From Vibrio xiamenensis (lineage in GTDB: Bacteria > Pseudomonadota > Gammaproteobacteria > Enterobacterales > Vibrionaceae): a stretch of 64,000 nucleotides of DNA. Shown here in pieces: positions 30,189 through 40,663 of this stretch. The stretch is from contig NZ_FNDD01000001.1 of the NCBI RefSeq assembly GCF_900100015.1, positions 62,001 through 126,000 on the forward strand. The letters run 5' to 3'. The position numbers were made by a program, and so were the translations under genes. The notes beneath the pieces are model-generated. The model was not told where the DNA came from and did not search any database. It saw only the letters and a list, made by a program, of their open reading frames with translations. Position 1 is the stretch's first letter. The number at the start of each line of letters is the position of its first letter.

Positions 30189-30207
30189 GCCGAGTCTATG
30201 ACTCGGC
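30189..30207 (+). promoter_or_regulatory. Perfect hairpin between mraY and murD
   Basis: GCCGAGTC-TAT-GACTCGGC forms an 8-bp stem in a 72-base gap inside an otherwise tightly packed operon. The following TCTGATCATTTTA is not a good T-run, so a weak attenuator or an RNA processing or stabilising element is more likely than a full terminator. Confidence 0.5.
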
Positions 30208-30230
30208 TCTGATCATTTTAGGAGTTTTCG

Positions 30231-31559
30231 ATGACTGCGAAGGGTTGGCAACACATACATCAAGTTGTTGTAGTCGGATTGGGCATTACGGGGCTATCGG
30301 TCGTGAATTACCTCAAGCGTCATCAGCCCTCGACGTCAATCAAGGTTATTGATACTCGCAGTACGCCGCCAGGTGCGGAAAAGCTGCCAAATGATGTTCA
30401 GCTGCATTGCGGCGGCTGGCAACAAGCTTGGCTGAATGACGCCGATCTCATCGTGGTTAACCCCGGTATTGCGCTTGCAACACCAGAGCTGCAATTGGCT
30501 ATCGAAGCGGGTGTTCCGGTGGTTGGTGATATTGAGCTGTTTGCTTGGCATGTTGAAAAGCCAGTGATTGCGATTACCGGCTCGAATGGCAAAAGTACCG
30601 TGACTGATTTAACTGGCGAAATGGCCAAAGCCTGCGGGTTAAAGGTCGGAGTCGGCGGTAACATTGGTGTACCAGCACTTGAGCTAATCGACCAAGACAA
30701 TGATCTTTATGTGTTGGAACTGTCGAGTTTTCAGCTTGAAACCACATCAAGTCTGGAACTGGTGGCTGCGGCATTTTTGAACTTATCTGAAGACCATATG
30801 GACCGCTATCACGGCATGGAAGATTATCGCCAAGCCAAGCTGCGGATCTTTGACAACGCCAAATACTGCGTCGTGAACTTGCAAGATGAGGCGACTTATC
30901 CAGACCAAGTCGGTAAAGTTTTGGTGTCATTTGGCCTCGATCCTAAGGCCGATTTTGGGTTGGTGACTCATCAAGGCGCGGAATGGTTAGCCCAGCGTAA
31001 TACGCCGATCATGCCAAGTTCTGAGCTGACTTTGGTTGGCCGTCATAACCTAGCCAATGTGCTGGTGGTATTAGCGTTATTGGACAGCGCCGGGATTGAT
31101 TACAAAAAAGCGCTGACCACGCTAAGAAATTACAGTGGACTGACACATCGCTGCCAAGTTGTTGCTGATAATCAAGGTATTAAATGGATCAATGATTCCA
31201 AAGCAACCAATGTTGCGAGCACGCTAGCTGCATTGTATGGGCTTGAGTGTGGCGGCAGTTTGTATTTGCTGGTGGGTGGTGTGGGTAAAGGCGCCGATTT
31301 TTCTGATCTAAAACCAGCACTTGCGCCGTTACCGGTTGAACTGTGCTGCTTTGGTCGCGATGCAGAGCAATTTATGCCGCTTCATCCATCAGCCAAGCAC
31401 TATGACACCATGCAAGACGTGATCGCCGATATTGCGCCGCGACTCAAATCCGGAGATATGGTGATGCTCTCGCCAGCATGTGCCAGTTTTGACCAGTTCA
31501 GTAATTTTATGGCTCGAGGCGATGCGTTTGCAGCGCTCGCGCAGCAGTACGCATTTTAG
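30231..31559 (+). CDS. murD: UDP-MurNAc-L-alanine--D-glutamate ligase
   Basis: MurD adds D-glutamate to UDP-MurNAc-L-Ala using ATP. The 442-aa protein has an N-terminal nucleotide-sugar domain ([16 protein letters not shown]), the P-loop [13 protein letters not shown] (near 115), the LSSFQLE segment, NDSKATN (near 321) and the C-terminal [16 protein letters not shown] precedes the ATG. ftsW follows 18 bases later. Confidence 0.96.
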   Translation: MTAKGWQHIHQVVVVGLGITGLSVVNYLKRHQPSTSIKVIDTRSTPPGAEKLPNDVQLHCGGWQQAWLNDADLIVVNPGIALATPELQLAIEAGVPVVGDIELFAWHVEKPVIAITGSNGKSTVTDLTGEMAKACGLKVGVGGNIGVPALELIDQDNDLYVLELSSFQLETTSSLELVAAAFLNLSEDHMDRYHGMEDYRQAKLRIFDNAKYCVVNLQDEATYPDQVGKVLVSFGLDPKADFGLVTHQGAEWLAQRNTPIMPSSELTLVGRHNLANVLVVLALLDSAGIDYKKALTTLRNYSGLTHRCQVVADNQGIKWINDSKATNVASTLAALYGLECGGSLYLLVGGVGKGADFSDLKPALAPLPVELCCFGRDAEQFMPLHPSAKHYDTMQDVIADIAPRLKSGDMVMLSPACASFDQFSNFMARGDAFAALAQQYAF

Positions 31560-31577
31560 CTTGATTAGGTAGTTTGA

Positions 31578-32825
31578 ATGGCCGTTCGTGATTCCATCAC
31601 TCACTTTAAATCTTGGGTGACTCGACCCTCACCTCAGGTGTTGTTTGACCGCCAGTTAGTGTGGATTTCCCTTGGTTTGATGCTGATTGGTTTGGTGATG
31701 GTGACTTCCGCCTCGTTTCCAATCAGTTCGCGGCTGACTCATCAACCGTTTCACTTTATGTTTCGCCATGCGATTTTCTTAACTTTAGCGCTGGCAGCAT
31801 CCGGGGTGATTTTGCAAGTGCCGCTCAATCGCTGGATGAAATACAGTACCGCCATGCTTGGTGTTTCTGTGGTTTTGTTGGTGGTGGTGTTAGTCGGTGG
31901 GCACTCGGTGAATGGTGCTTCGCGTTGGATTCCACTCGGGCTGTTTAACTTACAGCCTGCTGAGGTAGCCAAACTGTCACTGTTTATTTTTATGTCCGGT
32001 TATCTGGTGCGTAAAAATGATGAAGTGCGACAAACTTTCTTTGGCGGCTTTATCAAACCGATCATGGTGTTTGCCACTTTAGCGGGTTTATTACTGATGC
32101 AGCCCGACTTGGGCACAGTGATCGTAATGCTGGTGACTCTGTTTGGCATGCTGTTTATTGCTGGCGCTAAATTGACTCAATTCTTGGCGTTAATGGTGGC
32201 TGGTATCGCCGCAGTGGTCGGACTGATTTTAATTGAGCCCTATCGTATGCGCCGCGTTACCTCGTTCCTTGACCCATGGGAAGACCCATTTGGTAGCGGT
32301 TATCAGCTGACTCAATCGCTGATGGCATTTGGCCGTGGTGAGTGGTTTGGTCAAGGGCTTGGCAACTCGATTCAGAAATTGGAATACTTACCGGAAGCGC
32401 ACACTGACTTTGTGTTCGCGGTTGTGGCTGAAGAGCTCGGATTCGTCGGGGTAACCTTGGTGCTGGTGCTGATTTTCAGCTTAGTGTTGAAAGCGATTTT
32501 GATCGGTAAAAAGGCGTTTGAGAACGGCTTGAATTTCGGTGGTTATCTCGCTTTTGGGATTGGCATCTGGTTTGCGTTCCAGACCTTAGTTAATGTGGGC
32601 GCTGCTGCGGGTATTGTTCCGACCAAAGGTTTGACATTGCCGCTGATTAGTTACGGTGGCTCCAGTTTGATTATTATGTCGGTGGCGGTGTCAATCTTGC
32701 TGCGTATTGACCATGAATGCCGACTGAAACAGCTTCACGGCGAAGCCAATGCACTTGATATCGCCGAGCAAAACATTCCAGAACAAACACAAATAACGAC
32801 AGAACTGAATGACGAAAAACAATAA
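31578..32825 (+). CDS. ftsW: Septal peptidoglycan glycosyltransferase FtsW
   Basis: FtsW polymerises lipid II at the septum, in complex with FtsI. The 415-aa SEDS-family protein has about ten membrane helices. Conserved pieces include [19 protein letters not shown], the extracellular loop [18 protein letters not shown] with the catalytic-type Asp, and PLISYGGSS. RodA is an alternative SEDS protein, but the cluster context marks FtsW. It overlaps murG by 17 bases. Confidence 0.96.
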   Translation: MAVRDSITHFKSWVTRPSPQVLFDRQLVWISLGLMLIGLVMVTSASFPISSRLTHQPFHFMFRHAIFLTLALAASGVILQVPLNRWMKYSTAMLGVSVVLLVVVLVGGHSVNGASRWIPLGLFNLQPAEVAKLSLFIFMSGYLVRKNDEVRQTFFGGFIKPIMVFATLAGLLLMQPDLGTVIVMLVTLFGMLFIAGAKLTQFLALMVAGIAAVVGLILIEPYRMRRVTSFLDPWEDPFGSGYQLTQSLMAFGRGEWFGQGLGNSIQKLEYLPEAHTDFVFAVVAEELGFVGVTLVLVLIFSLVLKAILIGKKAFENGLNFGGYLAFGIGIWFAFQTLVNVGAAAGIVPTKGLTLPLISYGGSSLIIMSVAVSILLRIDHECRLKQLHGEANALDIAEQNIPEQTQITTELNDEKQ

Positions 32826-33876
32826 ACGTTTAATGGTGATGGCAGGCGGGACCGGCGGACACGTTTTCCCGGGGCTTGCGGTCGCCAAACAATTGCAATC
32901 CCAAGGTTGGGAGATTCGCTGGCTGGGCACTGAAGATCGTATGGAAGCGGATCTTGTACCGCAGCACGGTATTGAGATCGATTTTATCCGCGTTAAAGGA
33001 CTTCGTGGTCAGAGCTTGATGAAGCTGGTTAAAGCGCCATTTCAAATTATTAACGCCATTAGCCAAGCGCGCAAACATCTCAAAACGTGGCAGCCTGATG
33101 CGGTTCTCGGTATGGGCGGTTATGTCAGTGGCCCTGGCGGCATCGCCGCTTGGACTTTAGGCATTCCTGTGGTGCTGCATGAGCAAAATGCGGTTGCAGG
33201 GTTAACCAATCGCTGGCTTGCCAAAATTGCCAACAAAGTCTTTCAAGCCTTTCCTGGCGCATTTCAGCATGCTGAAGTGGTCGGCAACCCAGTGCGTTCA
33301 GATGTGGTGAACTTGGAAGAGCCGCAAGTGCGTATGGCTGGCCGAGAAGGGCCAATTCGCATTCTGGTTATGGGGGGCAGCCAAGGAGCGCGAATCCTCA
33401 ATCAGACTTTGCCACAAACCGCAGCGCTGCTGGGTGATGGTTTTGAAATTCGCCATCAAGCGGGTAAAAATAACGCTCAATCCGTTAATGCAGAATACCA
33501 AAGTGCAAACGTCAATCACGTAGATGTGGTTGAATTCATTAATGATGTTGCTGACGCTTATGCGTGGGCTGATATTCTGGTTTGCCGCTCTGGGGCATTG
33601 ACGGTTTCAGAGGTAGCTGCAGCCGGTGTTGGCGCGATCTTTGTCCCGTTTATGCATAAAGATCGCCAACAAGCACTCAATGCAGATCATCTGGTAGAAT
33701 GTGGCGCCGCATTAATGATTGAGCAACCTGATCTCAGCGCGAAAAAGCTCGCTGAGCAACTCTTGGGCTTAACCCGCAGCGAACTGATGACCATGGCGAT
33801 GAACGCAAGACACGCCGCGAAGTTAAACGCCGATAAAGTTGTCGCTGACGCTATCGTCGCGATCAGCAATAAATGA
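32809..33876 (+). CDS. murG: Lipid II synthase MurG (GlcNAc transferase)
   Basis: MurG transfers GlcNAc from UDP-GlcNAc to lipid I, giving lipid II, at the inner face of the membrane. The 355-aa GT28 protein has the glycine-rich loop [15 protein letters not shown] (12-26), [12 protein letters not shown] and HEQNAVAG. The C-terminal nucleotide-binding loop [12 protein letters not shown] and [15 protein letters not shown] are also present. Its start lies within the ftsW end. murC follows closely. Confidence 0.97.
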   Translation: MTKNNKRLMVMAGGTGGHVFPGLAVAKQLQSQGWEIRWLGTEDRMEADLVPQHGIEIDFIRVKGLRGQSLMKLVKAPFQIINAISQARKHLKTWQPDAVLGMGGYVSGPGGIAAWTLGIPVVLHEQNAVAGLTNRWLAKIANKVFQAFPGAFQHAEVVGNPVRSDVVNLEEPQVRMAGREGPIRILVMGGSQGARILNQTLPQTAALLGDGFEIRHQAGKNNAQSVNAEYQSANVNHVDVVEFINDVADAYAWADILVCRSGALTVSEVAAAGVGAIFVPFMHKDRQQALNADHLVECGAALMIEQPDLSAKKLAEQLLGLTRSELMTMAMNARHAAKLNADKVVADAIVAISNK

Positions 33877-33885
33877 GAAAATTTG

Positions 33886-35355
33886 ATGACCATTGAACAC
33901 AAACAGAACTTAACTCAAATTCGCGCCATGGTGCCTGAGATGCGCCGCGTTAAATCAATCCATTTTATTGGTATTGGCGGCGCAGGCATGAGCGGAATTG
34001 CCGAAGTGTTGCTAAATGAAGGCTATCAAATTTCAGGTTCAGATCTGGCTGCCAACCCAGTAACCGAGCGTTTAGCTGAAAAAGGCGCGCAAATTTATCT
34101 TGGCCACCAAGAACAAAACGTTAAAAACGCTAGTGTGGTGGTGGTGTCTACCGCGATTAACGAAGAAAACCCGGAAATCATTGCCGCGCGACGCGCGCGA
34201 ATTCCTGTGGTTCGCCGCGCTGAAATGTTGGCGGAATTAATGCGTTTTCGCCACGGTATTGCCGTTGCGGGGACTCATGGTAAAACCACCACGACCGCGT
34301 TGGTCACGCAAATTTATTCTGAGGCAGGCTTAGATCCGACGTTTGTTAACGGCGGTTTGGTGAAGAGCGCTGGCACTAACGCGCGCCTAGGCTCGAGTCG
34401 CATTTTGATTGCCGAAGCCGATGAAAGCGATGCGTCGTTTTTATACCTGCAACCTATGGTCAGCATCGTCACTAACATTGAAGCCGACCATATGGACACG
34501 TATGGCGGCGACTTCGATACTCTGAAACAGACGTTTATCGATTTTCTCCATAACCTGCCATTTTATGGTCAGGCTATTTTGTGTATCGATGATCCTGTGG
34601 TTCGTGAATTAATTCCGAAAGTTAGCCGCCAGGTGATTACATACGGTTTTTCTGAAGATGCAGATGTGCGGATTGAGAACTACCGTCAAATCGGCCAGCA
34701 AGGTCAGTTTACTGTCGTGCGCAGTGGCCGTTCGAATCTCGATATTACGCTGAATATTCCTGGTCGCCATAACGCATTAAATGCTTCTGCGGCAATCGCT
34801 GTTGCAACAGAAGATGACATTAGCGATGACGCGATTTTAGCCGCGATGGCAGCAACTCAAGGCACAGGTCGCCGATTTGACCACCTTGGTGAATTTGAAA
34901 CTGGTAAAGGCAAAGCCATGCTGGTGGATGACTATGGTCATCACCCAACGGAAGTGGATGTCACGATTAAAGCGGCACGTAATGGTTGGTCTGAAAAGCG
35001 TTTGGTGATGATTTTCCAGCCTCACCGCTATAGTCGAACGCGTGATCTTTATGATGACTTTGCCAATGTTTTAGAACAAGTCGACGTTTTGCTGATGTTG
35101 GACGTCTATCCTGCGGGAGAGAAGCCGATTGCGGGGGCGGATGGGCGTGCGTTATGTCGTACTATTCGTGGTCGTGGTAAAATCGATCCGATATTTGTCC
35201 CAGATGGCAGTGCTCTGCCGTCAGTCTTGGCAAATGTTTTACAAGACGGTGACTTAGTACTTACTCAAGGGGCTGGCGATGTTGGCAAAGTAGCCAAGCA
35301 TCTGGCCAGTCTAAAATTGAATATTGAACAAATGCTAAAGAGTGAGAAAGCGTAA
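33886..35355 (+). CDS. murC: UDP-MurNAc--L-alanine ligase
   Basis: MurC starts the peptide stem by joining L-Ala to UDP-MurNAc. The 489-aa protein has [15 protein letters not shown] (N-terminal sugar-nucleotide loop), the P-loop [13 protein letters not shown] (near 123), [10 protein letters not shown] and [10 protein letters not shown]. The ATG at 33886 (MTIEHKQNL) is chosen over a TTG three bases earlier; family members start here. After it comes a 173-base gap where enterobacteria have ddlB, and no ORF is seen there. Confidence 0.97.
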   Translation: MTIEHKQNLTQIRAMVPEMRRVKSIHFIGIGGAGMSGIAEVLLNEGYQISGSDLAANPVTERLAEKGAQIYLGHQEQNVKNASVVVVSTAINEENPEIIAARRARIPVVRRAEMLAELMRFRHGIAVAGTHGKTTTTALVTQIYSEAGLDPTFVNGGLVKSAGTNARLGSSRILIAEADESDASFLYLQPMVSIVTNIEADHMDTYGGDFDTLKQTFIDFLHNLPFYGQAILCIDDPVVRELIPKVSRQVITYGFSEDADVRIENYRQIGQQGQFTVVRSGRSNLDITLNIPGRHNALNASAAIAVATEDDISDDAILAAMAATQGTGRRFDHLGEFETGKGKAMLVDDYGHHPTEVDVTIKAARNGWSEKRLVMIFQPHRYSRTRDLYDDFANVLEQVDVLLMLDVYPAGEKPIAGADGRALCRTIRGRGKIDPIFVPDGSALPSVLANVLQDGDLVLTQGAGDVGKVAKHLASLKLNIEQMLKSEKA

Positions 35356-35528
35356 GTGAGCGGTTGCTCAAATTCTTTATTTAACTTACGGAGACATTTC
35401 TCACTTTCAATATTTGATACTTTTATTGACCTCAGTATAATCCGAAGGTTAAAGCAAGTATTTTTTCCTCTATTGCGATTAAATAGAAGTGAAACAAAAT
35501 TGCCCGTGGAGTGTAGGAATAACGGACT

Positions 35529-36311
35529 TTGATTAAAAGTGCTTTAAATGAAGGTCGTCGAATCTCGGACTCTCCGGTGGTGAAAGAGCACGCTATTGGC
35601 GGAACGTTTTTGCTGATAGTGGCAGTATTGATTGGCTCTATCATCTATTCAACACTTTCTTGGATGTGGGATGACCAACGTCTTCCATTATCGAAGATCG
35701 TGTTACAAGGCGAACTAGATTATGTAGCTGCCCAAGATATTCAAAAGGTTATCGGGCGGCTTGATCATATTGGTACATTTATGTCCCAAGATATTAATGT
35801 GCTGCAGAATGCAGTACAGCAAGTACCTTGGGTTGAACATGCGTCGATTCGCAAACAGTGGCCGGATACAATAAAAATATTTTTAACCGAATATCACGCG
35901 GCTGCAATTTGGAATGGCAATGAATTAATAAATGACAAAGGGGTAGTGTTTAACGGTGATATTGGTCGACTTAAAGGCGACTACGTTAAACTATACGGTC
36001 CAAAAGGCACCAGTAAGCAGGTGCTTTCTGTGTGGCGAGAGATGACGCCGCAATTTAAGCAGATTGGATTAAAAATAACCTCTTTAGTGCTAAATGAACG
36101 CCGCGCTTGGCAAATTATATTAGATAATGGCATTCGCTTAGAATTAGGCAAAGAGTCACTCAATGAGCGTATTGCGCGATTTTTTGCTTTATATCGTCGT
36201 TTAGGTAATGACACCGAAAAAGTCAGTTATATTGACCTTAGGTATGACACGGGAGCCGCGGTGGGTTGGTTTCCAGAGCAAGAGTTAGAACAAGAGAATT
36301 CTGATGACTAA
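35529..36311 (+). CDS. ftsQ: Cell division protein FtsQ
   Basis: FtsQ is the bitopic scaffold of the FtsQBL complex. The 260-aa protein has a cytoplasmic tail (1-22), one membrane helix (about 25-45), a POTRA domain beginning KIVLQGELDYVAAQDIQKVI, and a beta domain with VEHASIRKQWPDTIKIFLTEYHAAAIWNG. The start is a TTG; no ATG in frame precedes the membrane helix, and AACGGA is the best ribosome site. The preceding 173-base gap may hold its promoter. It overlaps ftsA by eight bases. Confidence 0.94.
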   Translation: MIKSALNEGRRISDSPVVKEHAIGGTFLLIVAVLIGSIIYSTLSWMWDDQRLPLSKIVLQGELDYVAAQDIQKVIGRLDHIGTFMSQDINVLQNAVQQVPWVEHASIRKQWPDTIKIFLTEYHAAAIWNGNELINDKGVVFNGDIGRLKGDYVKLYGPKGTSKQVLSVWREMTPQFKQIGLKITSLVLNERRAWQIILDNGIRLELGKESLNERIARFFALYRRLGNDTEKVSYIDLRYDTGAAVGWFPEQELEQENSDD

Positions 36312-37566
36312 GACCGCTGATGACAACATTATAGTCGGCCTTGATATAGGTACTGCGAGCGTTTCAGCGTTAGTAGGTGAAATATTACCAGATGGACAAA
36401 TCAATATTATTGGTGCCGGTACTAGTCCTTCTCGTGGTATGGATAAGGGCGGTGTTAATGATTTAGAGTCGGTCGTAAAATCGGTTCAGCGCGCCATTGA
36501 CCAAGCAGAGTTGATGGCAGAGTGCCAGATCAGCCAAGTCTTTATTTCCCTTTCTGGTAAACATATTGCCAGTCGAATTGAAAAAGGGATGGGAACTATC
36601 TCTGATGAGGAGGTCTCACAAGAAGACATGGATCGCGCGATTCATACCGCGAAATCAATTAAAATTGGTGATGAACAGCGAATTCTGCATGTTATTCCGC
36701 AAGAATTTACCATCGATTACCAAGAAGGGATTAAAAATCCGCTAGGTTTATCAGGTGTGCGCATGGAAGTCAGCGTGCATCTTATTTCTTGCCATAACGA
36801 TATGGCGAGAAACATTATTAAAGCAGTTGAGCGCTGCGGTCTTCGTGTGGATCAACTGGTCTATTCCGGTTTAGCGGCAAGTAATGCGGTTATCACCGAA
36901 GATGAGCGTGAACTGGGCGTATGTGTTGTTGATATCGGTGCTGGTACAATGGATGTTGCCATTTGGACCGGCGGCGCACTGCGTCATACAGAAGTGTTTT
37001 CTTATGCGGGAAATGCGGTTACTAGTGACATTGCATTTGCATTCGGTACACCCCTTAGCGACGCCGAAGAGATTAAAGTCAAATACGGTTGCGCGCTGAG
37101 TGAGTTAGTTAGCAAGGACGATACTGTTAATGTCCCTAGTGTTGGAGGCCGCCCTTCGAGAAGTTTGCAAAGACAAACCTTGTCGGAGGTGATTGAACCT
37201 CGCTACACTGAGTTAATGGGTTTAGTTAACCAAACTATCGATACTGTTCAAGAGAAACTGCGTGAAGAGGGTATTAAACACCATCTTGCAGCAGGTGTAG
37301 TCCTCACTGGAGGCGCTGCTCAGATTGAAGGTTTGGTTGAGTGTGCGGAACGCGTTTTCCGCAATCAAGTTCGAGTCGGCAAGCCTCTCGAGGTGAGCGG
37401 GCTAACAGATTACGTTAAAGAGCCGTATCATTCTACGGCAGTTGGTTTACTTCATTACGCAAGAGACAGTCAGATCAATGATGAGACTGAATATAGCGAA
37501 CCAAAACGTCTCGCAACGTCGAATTGGTTCGAACGCTTACGTAACTGGATACAAAAAGAGTTTTAA
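36304..37566 (+). CDS. ftsA: Cell division protein FtsA
   Basis: FtsA is an actin-like ATPase that tethers FtsZ to the membrane. The 420-aa protein has the phosphate-1 motif VGLDIGTASVSALVGE (11-26), VDIGAGTMDVAIW (phosphate 2), LTGGAAQIEG (adenosine) and a C-terminal amphipathic membrane-targeting helix (NWFERLRNWIQKEF). It overlaps ftsQ by eight bases and is 30 bases before ftsZ, with GGAG ahead of ftsZ. Confidence 0.97.
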   Translation: MTKTADDNIIVGLDIGTASVSALVGEILPDGQINIIGAGTSPSRGMDKGGVNDLESVVKSVQRAIDQAELMAECQISQVFISLSGKHIASRIEKGMGTISDEEVSQEDMDRAIHTAKSIKIGDEQRILHVIPQEFTIDYQEGIKNPLGLSGVRMEVSVHLISCHNDMARNIIKAVERCGLRVDQLVYSGLAASNAVITEDERELGVCVVDIGAGTMDVAIWTGGALRHTEVFSYAGNAVTSDIAFAFGTPLSDAEEIKVKYGCALSELVSKDDTVNVPSVGGRPSRSLQRQTLSEVIEPRYTELMGLVNQTIDTVQEKLREEGIKHHLAAGVVLTGGAAQIEGLVECAERVFRNQVRVGKPLEVSGLTDYVKEPYHSTAVGLLHYARDSQINDETEYSEPKRLATSNWFERLRNWIQKEF

Positions 37567-37596
37567 CCTGAGCAGCAGGAAAAACGGAGATAACAC

Positions 37597-38823
37597 ATGT
37601 TTGAACCGATGATGGAAATGTCTGACGATGCAGTAATTAAAGTCGTTGGAGTAGGTGGCGGTGGCGGTAACGCCGTAGAACACATGGTGCGTGAATCCAT
37701 CGAAGGTGTGGAATTCATCAGCGTCAACACCGACGCGCAAGCGTTACGCAAAACCAGCGTTAGTAGTGTCATTCAAATTGGTGGTGACATCACTAAAGGC
37801 TTAGGAGCTGGTGCGAATCCACAAGTTGGCCGTGATGCCGCTCTTGAAGATAAAGATCGCATTAAAGAATATCTCACCGGTGCCGATATGGTATTTATCG
37901 CAGCTGGTATGGGTGGTGGTACAGGTACAGGTGCCGCTCCAGTGATTGCAGAAGTCGCTAAAGAGCTTGGCGTTTTAACTGTTGCTGTTGTCACTAAACC
38001 GTTCAGCTTCGAAGGAAAGAAGCGTTTAGCGTTTGCTGAACAAGGTATTGAAGAGCTGTCTAAGCATGTTGACTCTCTGATCACTATCCCGAACGAAAAG
38101 CTACTCAAAGTTCTAGGACGTGGCATTACCTTACTGGAAGCATTTGCGAGCGCAAACGATGTGCTGAAAAATGCGGTGCAAGGTATCGCTGAACTCATCA
38201 CTCGCCCTGGCATGATCAACGTCGACTTTGCGGACGTACGTACCGTGATGTCAGAGATGGGTCATGCAATGATGGGTAGCGGTGTTGCGAAAGGTGAGGA
38301 CCGTGCAGAAGAAGCGGCTGAAATGGCGATCTCGAGTCCACTTTTGGAAGATATCGATTTAGCTGGTGCGCGCGGCGTGTTAGTTAATATTACCGCTGGT
38401 TTAGACATGCGTCTTGACGAGTTTGAAACCGTTGGTAATACCGTTAAAGCCTTTGCTTCCGATAACGCGACTGTGGTTATTGGTACATCGCTCGATCCAG
38501 ATATGGCTGATGAAATTCGCGTAACTGTCGTTGCTACAGGTATTGGCAACGAGAGAAAACCGGATATCACTTTGGTTGCTGGTGGCAAATCGAAAGTTGC
38601 GCCAGTACAGCAAACTGCAGCGGTACAGCAGCCAGCAGCGACGGTAAAAGTTGAAGAGAAAGTGGCACAACCTTTGCAAGAAAGAACTCAGACGACGGCT
38701 CAATCTTCGCCATCGACTTCGACGGCGTCAGGTTCAGCAGGAAATCAGAGTGCAGCCCCTAAAGCTGACAAAGAGAGTGGCTATTTAGATATTCCTGCAT
38801 TTTTGCGCCGTCAAGCTGACTAA
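37597..38823 (+). CDS. ftsZ: Cell division protein FtsZ
   Basis: FtsZ is the tubulin-like GTPase that forms the division ring. The 408-aa protein has the GTP-binding loop G-G-G-T-G-T-G at 106-112, the T7 loop [10 protein letters not shown] with synergy Asp residues, and a Gln/Ala/Ser/Thr-rich linker (about 325-390). The C-terminal [11 protein letters not shown] binds FtsA and ZipA. It ends the division part of the dcw cluster. lpxC follows 99 bases later, probably with an additional promoter. Confidence 0.98.
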   Translation: MFEPMMEMSDDAVIKVVGVGGGGGNAVEHMVRESIEGVEFISVNTDAQALRKTSVSSVIQIGGDITKGLGAGANPQVGRDAALEDKDRIKEYLTGADMVFIAAGMGGGTGTGAAPVIAEVAKELGVLTVAVVTKPFSFEGKKRLAFAEQGIEELSKHVDSLITIPNEKLLKVLGRGITLLEAFASANDVLKNAVQGIAELITRPGMINVDFADVRTVMSEMGHAMMGSGVAKGEDRAEEAAEMAISSPLLEDIDLAGARGVLVNITAGLDMRLDEFETVGNTVKAFASDNATVVIGTSLDPDMADEIRVTVVATGIGNERKPDITLVAGGKSKVAPVQQTAAVQQPAATVKVEEKVAQPLQERTQTTAQSSPSTSTASGSAGNQSAAPKADKESGYLDIPAFLRRQAD

Positions 38824-38922
38824 AATTTCATCAGAATTTGACAAGGTTCAAATTTGTGGTACGATCCGCGGTCAATGAATCTCGTTGACCGTGATTTGTA
38901 GCACTAAATAAGAGGCAAGCAG

Positions 38923-39840
38923 ATGATCAGACAAAGAACTCTGAAAGAAATAGTGAAAACAACTGGTGTGGGTCTCCACTCTGGTCGTAAAGTCACGCTG
39001 ACTCTTCGCCCTGCTGCTGCAAATACTGGTATCATTTATCGTCGTACAGACATGAACCCGCCAGTTGATTTTCCAGCTGACCCGGCCGCTGTTCGAGATA
39101 CAATGCTATGTACTGCATTGGTCAATGATGACGGTATCCGTATCTCGACTGTTGAGCACTTGAGCTCTGCGCTGTCAGGTATGGGTGTAGATAACGTGAT
39201 CATCGAGGTGGATGCGCCTGAAATTCCAATTATGGACGGCAGCGCAAGTCCATTCGTTTTCTTACTGCAACAAGCGGGTATTGAAGAGCAAAATGCACTT
39301 AAGCGTTTTATTCGTATCAAGAAACCCGTTCGTTTTGAAGATGGCGATAAATGGGCTGAGTTCGTACCATACAACGGTTTCCGTATGGATTTTGAAATCG
39401 AATTTAACCACCCTGCAATTGAAGCGGATGAGCAACACTTGCGCTTTGACTTCTCTACGCAAGGTTTTGTTAAAGAGATTTCACGTGCACGTACATTCGG
39501 TTTTATGCGTGATATCGAATACTTACAATCACAGAATCTTGTATTAGGTGGTAGTTTCGATAATGCTATCGTACTGGATGATTACCGAATTCTTAATGAA
39601 GAAGGTCTACGCTTTGAAAACGAGTTTGTGACTCACAAAGTGTTGGATGCTATCGGTGATTTATACATGTGTGGTCACCCGATTTTAGGTGAGTTCCGCG
39701 CATTTAAATCTGGTCACGGTCTAAACAACCAGTTGCTGCGTAAAGTCCTTGCGACGCAAGACGCTTGGGAATGGGCAACCTTCGAAGAAGACGCGACGTC
39801 TCCAGTTGCATTTGCAGATCCAACGATGGTTCTTGCATAA
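38923..39840 (+). CDS. lpxC: UDP-3-O-acyl-N-acetylglucosamine deacetylase
   Basis: LpxC carries out the committed step of lipid A synthesis, a zinc-dependent deacetylation. The 305-aa protein has the zinc ligands His79 (TVEHLSSAL), His238 and Asp242 ([10 protein letters not shown]) at the same numbers as E. coli. GGSFDNAIV near 209 and the catalytic His in [13 protein letters not shown] are also visible. It ends the plus-strand cluster at a strong terminator. Confidence 0.98.
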   Translation: MIRQRTLKEIVKTTGVGLHSGRKVTLTLRPAAANTGIIYRRTDMNPPVDFPADPAAVRDTMLCTALVNDDGIRISTVEHLSSALSGMGVDNVIIEVDAPEIPIMDGSASPFVFLLQQAGIEEQNALKRFIRIKKPVRFEDGDKWAEFVPYNGFRMDFEIEFNHPAIEADEQHLRFDFSTQGFVKEISRARTFGFMRDIEYLQSQNLVLGGSFDNAIVLDDYRILNEEGLRFENEFVTHKVLDAIGDLYMCGHPILGEFRAFKSGHGLNNQLLRKVLATQDAWEWATFEEDATSPVAFADPTMVLA

Positions 39841-39854
39841 ACGCTAGAATGACT

Positions 39855-39882
39855 AAAAACCAGGCTTAGGCCTGGTTTTTTT
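39855..39882. terminator. Terminator between lpxC and dciA
   Basis: AAAAACCAGGC-TTAG-GCCTGGTTTTTTT is symmetrical and serves both converging genes. Confidence 0.9.
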
Positions 39883-39889
39883 GTGCACT

Positions 39890-40351
39890 TTAGTTGTCCT
39901 TTGGTTGCGCCAATTTGGCGAGTTGTTCAAGACGTTTCTTAACTTTCGGTGAGGCGTTCTCGGCGATCATCGTCAAATAGTCGGCAGCATTTTGTGAAAT
40001 TGGGTCGCGGCGCGGAGCTGACTGCTGGTCTTTTGACTTCTTCTGTTCATAGAGTCTGGGGTTGATCACCACAGTGACGGCAATCAAGCGTGCATAACCG
40101 AGCGTTCTCAACTGATTTAAGATATGCAGACGATCGTAGTCGATCTTCATTTTGATCGCGGCGCTGGCGGTTTCTAAAATCAATTGGCCGTCGCGAATAT
40201 TCGCCGCCCGGCAATGATCTTCCGTTCCGCGTGGCAAGATCTTCCGCAGATCTTGATTTAATTTTAAGATCTCTGAAGCCTGCTGTTGCAGTTCGGCAAA
40301 TCGCGATTGTGAAATAATATCGTTGCCTAATGTCGGGCGATGATCTCTCAT
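39890..40351 (-). CDS. dciA: Replicative helicase loader DciA (DUF721)
   Basis: DciA loads the DnaB helicase in bacteria lacking DnaC; Vibrio uses it. The 153-aa protein starts MRDHRPTLGNDIISQSRFAE and has the KH-like DUF721 domain (about 15-100, with LRKILPRGTEDHCRAANIRDGQLILET). A basic, probably disordered C-terminal tail with a late helix follows. The ATG at 40351 is chosen because AAGG lies just upstream; the open frame continues 54 codons further, but that part is unlike the family. It converges on lpxC and is divergent from secA. Confidence 0.9.
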   Translation of the reverse strand: MRDHRPTLGNDIISQSRFAELQQQASEILKLNQDLRKILPRGTEDHCRAANIRDGQLILETASAAIKMKIDYDRLHILNQLRTLGYARLIAVTVVINPRLYEQKKSKDQQSAPRRDPISQNAADYLTMIAENASPKVKKRLEQLAKLAQPKDN

Positions 40352-40408
40352 GAAAAACCTTAGTGCACTGTTTTGATTAGTGTAACTGATCATGGCGAGC
40401 AACGACAG

Positions 40409-40437
40409 ATTATCCCTAGCACACCAATTATTGATAA
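40409..40437 (-). promoter_or_regulatory. Probable dciA promoter
   Basis: On the minus strand TTATCA and GATAAT are 17 bases apart. The remaining 312-base dciA-secA gap holds a small inverted repeat (GTGTAA...TTACAC, about 40485-40503) and no SecM-like ORF. Confidence 0.4.
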
Positions 40438-40663
40438 AAAAAATTAAAAGTGGTTCAAACAAATGACTTTGTTGTTGGTCGTTCGTGTAAAAATTCCTTA
40501 CACTAATGCCCACTTATAACCTGAAGCCTTGAAAATGAAAGTTATCGTCACCATATCACATCGATAAATGACTTAACTCAGTATTCTTAGTTAAAAACTG
40601 GTAGAGACTGAAGGCATTGAGATCAGATCGCAACCGATCGTAGTAAAGAGAGATTCATAACAA

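Noticed and set aside
40352..40513. N-terminal extension of DciA by 54 codons
   Set aside because: The added part resembles no DciA protein, and the inner ATG at 40351 has a good ribosome site.
40438..40663. A SecM- or VemP-like arrest peptide before secA
   Set aside because: No ORF with a signal peptide and ribosome site is seen in the gap.
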